Source: Gemmatimonadota bacterium (GTDB lineage Bacteria; Gemmatimonadota; Gemmatimonadetes; Palauibacterales; KS3-K002). From it: DNA of 64,000 nt. A program made the position numbers and the translations under genes. The notes below the pieces were generated by a model. It was given only the letters and a program-made list of their open reading frames with translations, searched no databases and was not told the DNA's origin. This document shows, piece after piece, positions 7,752-16,158 of the stretch; position 1 is the stretch's first letter, and each line of letters starts with the position of its first letter. Where the stretch lies: NCBI GenBank assembly GCA_020344215.1, contig CP070815.1, positions 2,017,132 to 2,081,131 of the forward strand, written 5' to 3'.

Positions 7752-9406
7752 CCCAGCAGCAGAAGTACGCCGAGCTCTTTGCAGCCGAAGCGCGCGAGCA
7801 CCTGGCGGAGATGGGTCGCGCGCTCGTTGCTCTTGAAGAGGAGCCTGGGGATCAGGGTTCGCTCGACGCCATCTTCCGGGCGGTTCACACGATCAAGGGG
7901 ATGGCGGCGGCGATGGGCTACGACGTCCCGACGCGACTCTCTCACAACATCGAGTCGGTGCTCGATGAGCTGAGGTCGGGCCGACGCCAGGTGAACTCGG
8001 ATGTGATCGACCTGCTGCTGGAGAGCTCCGATCTTCTCGAAGCTGCCGTCGAAGCTACGGTGGCTGGCAAGGAACCGCCCGAACCGTCCGTCATCATCGA
8101 GCGATTGGTTCTGTGGCGTCTCTCCGATGCGGCGGCGGGCCCTCCGACCCCTACTCCGAGGGCGGAGGCGCCGGCGTGGCCGGCGCCTCCGCTCGAACCG
8201 TCGACGGCACCGCGGCCGCTGCAAACCGCGCCCTCCTCGCGTCGGTCCGATACCAGCCGCCTGCGTGTAGACATTCGCCGGCTCGACGCGCTGATGAACC
8301 TTATGGGTGAGTTAATGATTCTGCGTGGCGAGCTCACGGCGCTGGCTGACGACCTGGGTGCAGAACCCCTGCAAGACGCGGTCGAGCGGGCCGGCAGGTT
8401 TGTCAGCGAGATGCAGGCCCACGTTGTAGAAGCCCGCATGGTGCCGGTGTGGCAGATCTTCGACCGCTTCCCGCGGCTCGTGCGTGACGCGGCTCGCTCC
8501 ACCGGTAAGGAAGTGGAGCTCGAGATATCGGGGAAGGAACTCGAGCTCGATCGCTCCCTTCTGGATGCGATCGGCGATCCGCTAGTCCACTTGCTGCGCA
8601 ACGCGGTGGACCACGGCATCGAGACGCCTGAGGAGCGGGAGCGTGCCGGGAAGCCCCGCGTTGGCCGCATCGAGCTCACAGCGCGGCGTGAGCGCTCCCG
8701 CGTCGCAATCCTCCTGCACGACGATGGCCGCGGTATCGATCGCGGCAAGGTCATCGAGCGGGCCCGCCGGGAGGGGCTGCTGGCTGAGGGGGAGGAACTG
8801 ACCGACCACAAGCTCTTCCGGATAATGGCTCGCCCCGGCTTCACAACGGCTGCGGAGATCACAACCCTGTCGGGCCGCGGAGTGGGGCTCGACGTGGTCG
8901 AGACCACGATTCGAAGCCTGGGCGGCTCTGTCGCCTTCAGCAGCAAACCCGGCGATGGAACCTCGTTCCGCCTCGATCTGCCGCTCACCTTGGCCATCCT
9001 GCGCGCGCTGATCGTCGATGTGGGCGGCCAGATCTACGCCGTCCCGGCCACGTTTACACGTGAGAGCTTCGAGGTCGAGGAAACGGCAGTCGAGCGTGCG
9101 CTGGGGCGCGAGTGGGTCGACTGGCATGGGGAACGCGCTCCGCTCACCCGTCTGCAGGAGCTGTTCGCGGGCGGTGAGGGGGCTGGAAATAGCCCCGCCC
9201 GGAACGGGAGCGGCTATCTGAGCCTTGTGGGTCTGGAGTTCGGGGGATCGCGTCTCGTCGTCTCGGTGGATCAGTTCTTGGGCGAGGAAGAGATCGTGAT
9301 CAAACCGTTCGATCCGCCGCGCGGGGCGGTACCTGTGTTCTCCGGTGCCATCGTGCGACCCGATGGCCGGCCGGCACTGGTGCTCGACGTAGGCAATCTG
9401 TCGTAG
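7748..9406 (+). CDS. cheA: Chemotaxis histidine kinase CheA (P1-P3-P4-P5, no P2)
   Basis: 552 residues. Order: P1 Hpt domain (residues ~1-105) with phospho-His47 in AVHTIKGMAAAMG; a Pro/Ala-rich linker (~125-170); the P3 dimerisation helices (LDALMNLMGELMILRGEL); the P4 ATPase with HLLRNAVDHGIE (N box), DDGRGI (G1), GRGVGLDVV and GDGTSFRL; and a C-terminal P5 CheW-like domain. The usual CheY/CheB-binding P2 domain is absent, the linker passing directly from P1 to P3. CheA transfers phosphate from His47 to CheY and CheB. Confidence 0.96.
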   Translation: MTQQQKYAELFAAEAREHLAEMGRALVALEEEPGDQGSLDAIFRAVHTIKGMAAAMGYDVPTRLSHNIESVLDELRSGRRQVNSDVIDLLLESSDLLEAAVEATVAGKEPPEPSVIIERLVLWRLSDAAAGPPTPTPRAEAPAWPAPPLEPSTAPRPLQTAPSSRRSDTSRLRVDIRRLDALMNLMGELMILRGELTALADDLGAEPLQDAVERAGRFVSEMQAHVVEARMVPVWQIFDRFPRLVRDAARSTGKEVELEISGKELELDRSLLDAIGDPLVHLLRNAVDHGIETPEERERAGKPRVGRIELTARRERSRVAILLHDDGRGIDRGKVIERARREGLLAEGEELTDHKLFRIMARPGFTTAAEITTLSGRGVGLDVVETTIRSLGGSVAFSSKPGDGTSFRLDLPLTLAILRALIVDVGGQIYAVPATFTRESFEVEETAVERALGREWVDWHGERAPLTRLQELFAGGEGAGNSPARNGSGYLSLVGLEFGGSRLVVSVDQFLGEEEIVIKPFDPPRGAVPVFSGAIVRPDGRPALVLDVGNLS

Positions 9407-9438
9407 AGATGCAGCTTCACCTTTGACAGGTGGCGTGA

Positions 9439-10056
9439 ATGAGTGAGACGCGCGAGCTCCATTACAAAGAGCTTGATGCTCTGAGAGAGGTGGCGAACGT
9501 CGGCGCCGGCCACGCGGCGACGGCCCTGAGCCAGCTGACGAATCGCCGCATAATGATCGAAGTGCCCAAGGTGGAAATCTGCACCATCGAGGTGGCGGCC
9601 TCTGCGGTCGGCGACGGCGGCGTGGTCGCGGCGGTGCTCATGCACGTCCTAGGCGACCTGACGGGTCGCAGTCTGCTACTCTTCGAGAAAGACTTGGCGC
9701 TGCGACTGGCCGATATGCTGCTCAGCCGGGAACCGGGAACGACAAGGGTGTTCGCGGAGCTGGAGCAATCGGCCCTCAAGGAGACCGCGAACATACTGAC
9801 CGGAGCCTATCTCAACGGACTGTCGGACATGCTGGGGCTGATGCTGATCCCGTCCGTCCCGAGCTTGGCCATCGACCTCAGCACGGCCATCCTCTCCACC
9901 GCCTACCTCAACTTCGCCTACGAGCAGGGCCAGGTGATCATCCTCGACACCCGTTTCCGGTTCGAGCCCGGCGATGCCAGCATGTCGGGCCACTTCGTGC
10001 TGTTGCCGGACCCGGCGAGTCTCGAAGTGATACTCAAATCTGCTCGTTTGGTGTAG
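9439..10056 (+). CDS. cheC: CheC-like CheY-P phosphatase
   Basis: 205 residues. Both active-site helices of the CheC/CheX/FliY family are visible: LREVANVGAGHAATALS (residues ~14-30) and LKETANILTGAYLNGLSD (~112-129), each with the Glu and Asn that attack phospho-CheY. No FliN-like tail is present, so this is a free CheC rather than a switch component. It should reset CheY, and in other bacteria it also binds CheD, which is encoded ~10 kb downstream in the same operon. The ATG is preceded by GACAGGTGGCG; the stop lies 3 bp before the TPR gene. Confidence 0.9.
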   Translation: MSETRELHYKELDALREVANVGAGHAATALSQLTNRRIMIEVPKVEICTIEVAASAVGDGGVVAAVLMHVLGDLTGRSLLLFEKDLALRLADMLLSREPGTTRVFAELEQSALKETANILTGAYLNGLSDMLGLMLIPSVPSLAIDLSTAILSTAYLNFAYEQGQVIILDTRFRFEPGDASMSGHFVLLPDPASLEVILKSARLV

Positions 10057-10059
10057 GGA

Positions 10060-12759
10060 ATGTCGCCGACAGTCCACTCCGAAGATGATCTCCGCATCCT
10101 GCGGGCTCTGGCTCAACGCATCGATCCCGGTGATGCGGGGGCGTACAACAACTTGGGAGTGGTCTACTACCAGAAGGGTATCTACGAGGAAGCGATCGAG
10201 CAGTTCCGCCGCGCGCTGGCGATTGACGGGAAGATGGAGGTGGCGCGTCGGAACCTCGACATCGCCTACCATCAGACAGGCTACTATGACCGCCGGATCG
10301 CCGAGCTGATCGGGCGCCTGCGAACCGACGAGGATAACGACGACGCCCGATACCAGCTGGCAGAGGCCTACTTCAACACCGGCCGCTTCGAGGAGGCTAT
10401 CGTCCAGTACGAGAAGCTGGTCGACAAGAAACCCAGCAACGTTCGCGTGCTGCTGAAGCTCGGCAACGCCGAGAAGCAGCGAGGCGAGCTGAAACGAGCG
10501 ATACAGTGGTTCGAGAAGGCGCGCGAGCTGCAGCCCGACCGCCCGTTCATCTACTACTCGCTCGGCGAGATCCTCTACAACCAGGGGATGAACGAGGAGG
10601 CGATCGCCCACCTGCGCAAAGCGCTGCAGCTGAACCCATCGGTCGCCGAGGTGCACCATCTGCTGAGCTTCGTCTACGGCGATATCGGTCAGGCCGAGAA
10701 GGCAGGCGAGCATGCGAGGCGCGCCGCCGAGCTCAACCCTGCAGCGACCAAAGCGCAGGCGAACCTCTCGCTCGACCGCTACAGCCCGGCCCAATACGTC
10801 GAGCTTACCGGTGGTGCACCTGCGCCGACGGTGGAGGGCCAGAGGGCGTTCGCACACTACAGCCTGGGTATCGCGTTCCGCGCCCGCGGACTCTACGAGG
10901 AGGCGCGGCAGGAGTTCGCTCGCGGGCGCGAGGCAGGCGAGGACACGACGCTGATCGAACAGGCGGAAGCTGAGCTGGCGCTGCTCGAGGGGGATGCAGA
11001 GGGGGCGCTGAAGCGGTACGACGGTCTGCTCGCCAGGGTGAGCGACAGCCCCAAGTTGTGGAACGAGCGAGGCGTCACACTCCATCAGGTCGGGCGGCTG
11101 GAAGAAGCCGATGAGAGCTACCGTCGCGCGCTGGACATTGACGGCAAATACGCCCTGGCCTGGAACAACATCGGGGTGCTGAGTGCGCACCGCGACGATT
11201 CCGAGGGGGCCGAGGCCGCCTTCGGTCGCGCGCTCGAATTGCAGTCCGGGCTGGACGACGCGCGGCTCAACCTTGGGTTGCTTTGGGTGCTGGCCGGGCG
11301 GCACGAGAGTAGCCATCGACTGCACCGGGAGATGCTGGCGGCCGACTCGAGCCGTGCGGACGCGTGGAACGGCTTGGGCGCCGCGCTGATGGCGATGGAT
11401 CGCTTCCTGGAGGCGCGGAACGCCTTCGCCCGTGCCGTGGATGCGAACCCCAATTTTCCGCCAGCCCGCTACAACCTGAGCTTCGCCCTGGCTCGCCTCG
11501 GGGAACACGAGGCTGCCCTCCGCGAGACCAGGATGGCGCTCGAACTCGACCCTTACTACACCGCGCCGCGCTACAAGCTGTCCATCGATCTGCAGTACGA
11601 GCCAGGTGAGGTGTGGGCGCCCGAGCTGGCGGCGCCGGAGCGGGTCGAGCCGAAGGACGAAGGCGTACGAGACTTCACGTACGATCCGACCGAACTGGAA
11701 TCGGTGTTCCGCGACCTGGAAGGGCCGGCACCCGAGGCGGCGGCAGCGGAGCTCGGCGAGTCATTCGAACTGGCCCGCGACCATCTGGGTAACGGACTCT
11801 ACGATCGAGCGCTGTCCGAGGCAGTGCGCGTGGTGCGGGAAGGTGGCGATGCGGCGGTGGGAGCGTTGATCATCGGTGAGGTCTACCTCCAGCGCGGGCT
11901 GTACGGAGAGGCCCTGGAACGATTCCAGGAAACCCGTGCCCTGCGACCCGATAACCCGGAGGCGTTGGCCGGGGTCACCCGGTGCCTGCTACAGCTCGAT
12001 CGAGTCGATGAGGCTCGGCGCGCAGCTGAAGAGTTGCAACCGAAGGCGGGCCAGGATGTGACTTACCTGCTGCTGGTTGGCGAGGCGCTGATACGCTCAG
12101 GCGACGCGAAACGGGCGATGGAGGTGCTCGATCTGGCCGCGCAGGCTTCCCCCCAGGACCCCGTGGTTCATCGGCAGGTGGCACGGGCCGCGCTGGCGGT
12201 CGGGAACCGGAGGCGCGCCCGCGATGCCTACCGGCTGGCGATCATGGAGGACCCGGACTTCACCGCTGCACGCGTCGAGCTCGGGCGGATCCTCATCGAG
12301 GAAGGCGCGTACAGTGAAGCGGAGGGTGAGATTCGACAGGCGCTCGAGCTCATGCCCACCTACACCGAGGCCAACCTCGTTCTCGCCGAGCTGCTGAACC
12401 GGCAGGGCCGCGCCGGCGAAACGGTCAACTTATTGGTCGGGTTCTTGGAGACGGAGCCCTACAACCTCGATGCGCTGGTGCTGCTCGGCGAAGCGCTGCT
12501 GGCGGAGGATAGGCGGCGCGACGCTGAGCAGGCGCTCGTGCGTGTGCTGCGTTTCGATCCAGAGAAGCCGGCAGCGCTGTTTCAACTCGGGGAGCTCAGC
12601 GCCGAGTCGGGCCGCTACCGAGAGGCTCTCGGCTATTGGCGCCGGCTCATCGAGGCGGTGCCGGATAGCGAGCTCGCCGATCGCGCCCGGGTCCAGGCAC
12701 GGGTGGCGCTGGGAATGGGTAGCGTGTTCGAGGGTCAAGCTGCAGGGAGCGGTGTCTGA
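10060..12759 (+). CDS. Large tetratricopeptide-repeat protein
   Basis: 899 residues made almost wholly of TPR units (repeated A-N-L-G / G-x-Y-x-E-A motifs, for example YNNLGVVYYQKGIYEEAIEQ near residue 29). A non-repeat, acidic hinge lies at about 520-575. No signal peptide or membrane segment is seen, so it should be a cytosolic scaffold. It sits between cheC and a PATAN protein, with ATGA-type overlap at its end (TGATG, 12757-12761). In Myxococcus, TPR proteins such as SgmX act as MglA effectors. A similar role here is inference from the operon. Confidence 0.88.
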   Translation: MSPTVHSEDDLRILRALAQRIDPGDAGAYNNLGVVYYQKGIYEEAIEQFRRALAIDGKMEVARRNLDIAYHQTGYYDRRIAELIGRLRTDEDNDDARYQLAEAYFNTGRFEEAIVQYEKLVDKKPSNVRVLLKLGNAEKQRGELKRAIQWFEKARELQPDRPFIYYSLGEILYNQGMNEEAIAHLRKALQLNPSVAEVHHLLSFVYGDIGQAEKAGEHARRAAELNPAATKAQANLSLDRYSPAQYVELTGGAPAPTVEGQRAFAHYSLGIAFRARGLYEEARQEFARGREAGEDTTLIEQAEAELALLEGDAEGALKRYDGLLARVSDSPKLWNERGVTLHQVGRLEEADESYRRALDIDGKYALAWNNIGVLSAHRDDSEGAEAAFGRALELQSGLDDARLNLGLLWVLAGRHESSHRLHREMLAADSSRADAWNGLGAALMAMDRFLEARNAFARAVDANPNFPPARYNLSFALARLGEHEAALRETRMALELDPYYTAPRYKLSIDLQYEPGEVWAPELAAPERVEPKDEGVRDFTYDPTELESVFRDLEGPAPEAAAAELGESFELARDHLGNGLYDRALSEAVRVVREGGDAAVGALIIGEVYLQRGLYGEALERFQETRALRPDNPEALAGVTRCLLQLDRVDEARRAAEELQPKAGQDVTYLLLVGEALIRSGDAKRAMEVLDLAAQASPQDPVVHRQVARAALAVGNRRRARDAYRLAIMEDPDFTAARVELGRILIEEGAYSEAEGEIRQALELMPTYTEANLVLAELLNRQGRAGETVNLLVGFLETEPYNLDALVLLGEALLAEDRRRDAEQALVRVLRFDPEKPAALFQLGELSAESGRYREALGYWRRLIEAVPDSELADRARVQARVALGMGSVFEGQAAGSGV

Positions 12760-13892
12760 TGCCGATCGAAGGCTCGCTGCGTGAGTTCGCGCTGACTGAC
12801 ATCTTCCAGCTGCTTCACCTGTCGCGCAAGACAGGTGAGCTGAAGATCTTGCGCGAGCCTTCGGGCACCAGAGGGTTGGTGATCTTCAACCGCGGCGCTG
12901 TGGTGGGAGCGAGCCTTGACGAGGCTTCCCCGCGGTTGGGATACATGTTGCTGAATGCGGGTAAGATCACGGAAGCCGATCTCCACCGGGCGGATCAGCT
13001 TTACTCTGAGGATCCAAGCCGCTCGTGGATAGACATCTTCAGGTTGATGGAGGTCGTTGAGGCCTCGGAGATGGAGAGGTTTGTCAGGTTCTTGGTAGAG
13101 GAGTACGCCTACGAGATCCTCGGCTGGAAAGACGGCGCGTTCTCCTTCGGGGAACGCGAGATCGACGACGCGGAGTGCGTCACCTTGATACCCGTGGAGT
13201 TGATCTTGATGGAAGGGGCCCGCCGAGCCGACGAGATGTCGGCGCTGGCCACGACTATAGAGAGCCCCAGCGCCGTGCCGCGCCTATCCGAGCGGGCGGG
13301 GGAAGGAGGCGTCCTCGACCTGGCACCCGAGGACTGGGAGGTCTTCGGTCGCGTCGATGGGATGAGCGACGTCAAATCGATCGCCTGGACTCTGGGCCGA
13401 ACCGAGGTGGAGGTCAGCAAGATCGTTTCCAGGCTGGCGGAGTTGGGCCTGGTCGAGATCGGGGATGAAGAGGAGATCGCCCGGACAAGGCCGCCTCACG
13501 AAGTGTCCCTCGACAGGGCCGAGGAATTGATCGAACGTGACGAGGTGCCCGAAGCGCGTCGCCAGATCGAGTCGGTATTGAAAAGGCACCCGGATGAACC
13601 GCGTGCCCACCTCCTTCGGGCGCGGGTTCTCGAGCAGTCGGGTGACTGGCTCGGCGCGACCGAGGCCTACGAGAGGACGCTGGGCATCGACCCGTTGGCG
13701 GCGGAAGCTCGACAGCGGCTGGGCCTGGTCCGCTTGAAGCTTGGAGACATCGACGGCGCCGCACGTGAGTGGACGGCCTATCTCCGCATGGTGCCCGAAG
13801 CCGGCGATCGACGCAGGGTCGAGCGGGCGATATCCGCCGCGCGCGAGCTGCAGGCAGTATTGAGCGAGATCGATGGTCGGGAAAACCCGTAG
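12759..13892 (+). CDS. DUF4388 (PATAN)-winged helix-TPR protein
   Basis: 377 residues. The N-terminal ~160 residues (PIEGSLREFALTDIFQLLHL, then KTGELKI and a GAVVGA segment) are a DUF4388/PATAN domain. Residues ~185-235 look like a small winged-helix unit (VDGMSDVKSIAWTLGRTEVE), and the end (~250-350) holds TPR-like helices. PATAN domains occur in PatA and in cyanobacterial phototaxis regulators, where they mediate protein contacts. The architecture is the same as the protein at 17323-18954, so the two are paralogues bracketing the Roadblock/GTPase genes. The ATG overlaps the preceding stop. Confidence 0.85.
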   Translation: MPIEGSLREFALTDIFQLLHLSRKTGELKILREPSGTRGLVIFNRGAVVGASLDEASPRLGYMLLNAGKITEADLHRADQLYSEDPSRSWIDIFRLMEVVEASEMERFVRFLVEEYAYEILGWKDGAFSFGEREIDDAECVTLIPVELILMEGARRADEMSALATTIESPSAVPRLSERAGEGGVLDLAPEDWEVFGRVDGMSDVKSIAWTLGRTEVEVSKIVSRLAELGLVEIGDEEEIARTRPPHEVSLDRAEELIERDEVPEARRQIESVLKRHPDEPRAHLLRARVLEQSGDWLGATEAYERTLGIDPLAAEARQRLGLVRLKLGDIDGAAREWTAYLRMVPEAGDRRRVERAISAARELQAVLSEIDGRENP

Positions 13893-14685
13893 ATCGCTGC
13901 AGGAGCTGAGCGACGAGGTCGCAACGAACCCGAACTCGACGGCGTTCGTTGAGCTGGCCGCGGCGTATCGCGAGCGTGGCGACACCGAGCGCGCTTTGCG
14001 GCTCTGCCTGCGCGGACTGCAGCGCCACCCGACCCACGTCGAGGCTCACTTCGAGCTCGGGTGCATATACGAGGCGCGCGGTGAGCGAGAGCTGGCGCTC
14101 GACGAGTGGGGAATCGTGCGGCAGCTGGCGCCCGATCATCTACCGTCGCGCCTGGCACTCGTCAGGCTCTACCTGGATGAACAGCGCTACGCGGACGCCG
14201 AAGCTGAGCTCAGTACGGCCCGCGAACTCGCACCCGCCGACAAGGCGGTGGCCGAGTTTTGGAGAGTCCTCCAGGCGGCTCGACGTGATAGCGCAGAGAG
14301 CCCCGACGAGGGCGCGCCTCCTGAGGGTGCCTTCGACGCCCTCGAGCAGGAACATCCGGGCACCCTGGGCATCATGCTGGTCGGCGGGGACGGTCAGGTG
14401 CTAGAAGGGCGCATGACGCGACGGGGTGTGGAATCGGATCGGATGCTCGGAGTGACACTGAACGGCGCCAAGCTTGAGGCAGCACGAGTCGCGTCGTATC
14501 TGGAGCTGGGTGGGCTGCAGGGGATGGTGATCGAGAGTGCGGTGGCTCGACTCACCATGTCACCGGTGGATGATGGGATCGTAGTCGTCGCGACGCGCGC
14601 CGAGGTCCCGGCCGGCCAGGCGGCGCGCGTGGTCCAACGCGCGCGGGAAATCGCCGGGGCTCATCTGAGTAATAGGAAGCGATGA
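13873..14685 (+). CDS. TPR-Roadblock/LC7 fusion protein
   Basis: 270 residues. Residues ~1-130 form TPR helices (FVELAAAYRERGDTERALRL). Residues ~155-260 form a Roadblock/LC7 domain, seen from the alternating strands LGIMLVGGDGQVLEGR, a GGLQGMVIES segment and DGIVVVATRAEV. Roadblock proteins such as MglB bind small GTPases and can act as GAPs. The ATG lies 20 bp inside the preceding gene and the end overlaps the next ATG by 4 bp. A single-chain fusion of TPR and Roadblock beside an MglA-like GTPase is unusual. Confidence 0.75.
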   Translation: MVGKTRRSLQELSDEVATNPNSTAFVELAAAYRERGDTERALRLCLRGLQRHPTHVEAHFELGCIYEARGERELALDEWGIVRQLAPDHLPSRLALVRLYLDEQRYADAEAELSTARELAPADKAVAEFWRVLQAARRDSAESPDEGAPPEGAFDALEQEHPGTLGIMLVGGDGQVLEGRMTRRGVESDRMLGVTLNGAKLEAARVASYLELGGLQGMVIESAVARLTMSPVDDGIVVVATRAEVPAGQAARVVQRAREIAGAHLSNRKR

Positions 14686-15044
14686 GGACTCCGTACGAGG
14701 GTCTGTTGGCTCAGGTGATGAGGATGCCCGGCGTCCGTGGCGCCCTCGTGGTCGCTGTGTCCGATGGCCTGGTGGTCGATGGCCGCGTACACGTTGGCGT
14801 TCAGGGAGAGGCGGTGGCAGCGCTCGCCGCATCGCTTTACCGGCGCGCCTGTCGCGCCACCGGTGCCAGCGAGCGGAAGGATCGATTCGTCGAGCTGGAG
14901 GCGGAAGAGGGCCGCATCATGATCGCCGGCAAGAACGACCTGGCTTTGATGGCCGTGCTCGGACGGCGAGCGAACACGGGTCAGATCCGGCTGGCAGTGC
15001 AGCGGGCTGCCGGAAAGTTGGCGGCGACGGAGGGAAAGGCGTAA
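14682..15044 (+). CDS. Roadblock/LC7-domain protein
   Basis: 120 residues, a single Roadblock/LC7 domain (MPGVRGALVVAVSDGLVVDG, then KDRFVELEAEEGRIMIAG and an AVLGRRANTGQIRLAVQRAA helix). This is the MglB-like layout: a short dimeric protein that would touch the MglA-like GTPase encoded 0.5 kb downstream. Starts by 4-bp overlap and ends flush with the next ATG. Confidence 0.8.
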   Translation: MRTPYEGLLAQVMRMPGVRGALVVAVSDGLVVDGRVHVGVQGEAVAALAASLYRRACRATGASERKDRFVELEAEEGRIMIAGKNDLALMAVLGRRANTGQIRLAVQRAAGKLAATEGKA

Positions 15045-15533
15045 ATGGACCGCCCCAGCATCTCGCAGATTCAAGACGCCTTCGCCGAGCCGCTGGAAGC
15101 GTTCGTGCGCGAGTCGAACGTGCGGCTCGCCGTGCTGATCAACCGGGCCGGTCAGGTCCTAGCGCAGTACGGGTTCGACAAGGTGTTCGATCTGGTGGGC
15201 GTCGCGTCACTCGCCGCAGGCATCAACGCATCGAGCCGTGCGCTCGCGAACCAGCTCGGCGAGGAGCGGTTCGAGCACCTCCACCATGCGGGGCCGGCGC
15301 GCCAACTGTTCTTGGGTCATTTCGAGTCGGCCGCGGGGCAGCTCATGCTGGTGACGGTGTTCGACCAGCGGTCCTCCATAGGCCTCGTGCGGCTTTTTTT
15401 CGAGAGGTTCGTAAGCCAACTTCGGCAGCTACCATCGATGGATGCATCACGCTCGGCTGTAAGTGGGACGGACTTCGAGGCCGAGCTCGAGACCAGCCTC
15501 GACAGGTTCTTCCAAGACTTGGTGAGCGGCTGA
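15045..15533 (+). CDS. Roadblock/LC7-like protein
   Basis: 162 residues. The N-terminal ~115 residues have the Roadblock pattern (AVLINRAGQVLAQYG, SLAAGINASSRALANQLGE, GQLMLVTVFD, then a GLVRLFFERF helix); the last ~40 are a variable helix-rich tail. Third Roadblock in a row and directly upstream of mglA, so it is the most likely cognate MglB. The assignment is by fold pattern and context rather than a strict motif. Confidence 0.72.
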   Translation: MDRPSISQIQDAFAEPLEAFVRESNVRLAVLINRAGQVLAQYGFDKVFDLVGVASLAAGINASSRALANQLGEERFEHLHHAGPARQLFLGHFESAAGQLMLVTVFDQRSSIGLVRLFFERFVSQLRQLPSMDASRSAVSGTDFEAELETSLDRFFQDLVSG

Positions 15534-15534
15534 C

Positions 15535-16158
15535 ATGTCACTTGTCAACTACGCGACGCGAGAGATAACGTGCAAGATCGTCTACTACGGGCCCGGCCGT
15601 TCCGGTAAGACGACGAACTTGCAGTACATCCACAGTCGCGTACCGTGGGACCGCAAGGGCGAGATGGTTTCGCTCGCAACGGAAGCGGATAGGACTCTCT
15701 TCTTCGATTTTCTGCCGCTGGAACTCGGCCAGATCTCGGGCTTCACCACTCGCTTCCAACTATACACCGTTCCGGGTCAGGTCTACTACAACGCCACCCG
15801 CAAGCTCGTTCTGCAGGGAGCCGACGGCGTCGTGTTCGTAGCGGACAGCCAGAAGTCGCAGCTCGACGCGGATATCGAGTCGTTCCGCAATCTGCACGAG
15901 AACCTGCTCGAGCACGGTATCGACATCCGCCAGATCCCGGTGATCATACAGTACAACAAGCGTGACCTGCCGAACGTCTTCAGCATAGAGCAGCTGGAGG
16001 AGGAACTGAACTTCAGGAATGTGCCGAGTCACCCGGCATCGGCACTCTTAGGAGAGGGCGTGTTCGACACACTGAGGTCGGCCAGCGAGGGTGTTCTGAA
16101 GAAGCTGGCCAGGAAACTCGAAATCCCGATCGGCGACGGGGCTGGAGGAGCAGGGTGA
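15535..16158 (+). CDS. mglA: MglA-like small Ras-family GTPase
   Basis: 207 residues. G1 loop GPGRSGKTTN with Lys25, the MglA-type switch TVPGQVYY where the usual DxxG Asp/Trp is replaced, and G4 NKRD. Bacterial MglA defines the leading pole and switches polarity in Myxococcus and Thermus, with MglB as GAP. Three Roadblock genes just upstream provide candidate MglBs. The ATG follows the preceding stop by 1 bp; the stop overlaps the DnaA-like gene's GTG. No type IV pilus or gliding gene is in the window, so the motility role is inferred. Confidence 0.93.
   Translation: MSLVNYATREITCKIVYYGPGRSGKTTNLQYIHSRVPWDRKGEMVSLATEADRTLFFDFLPLELGQISGFTTRFQLYTVPGQVYYNATRKLVLQGADGVVFVADSQKSQLDADIESFRNLHENLLEHGIDIRQIPVIIQYNKRDLPNVFSIEQLEEELNFRNVPSHPASALLGEGVFDTLRSASEGVLKKLARKLEIPIGDGAGGAG

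Noticed and set aside
9676..11508. A 610-codon - strand open frame opposite cheC and the TPR gene.
   Set aside because: It is antisense to clear TPR repeats and cheC motifs, a usual effect of GC-rich codon use; no ribosome-binding site or protein signature.
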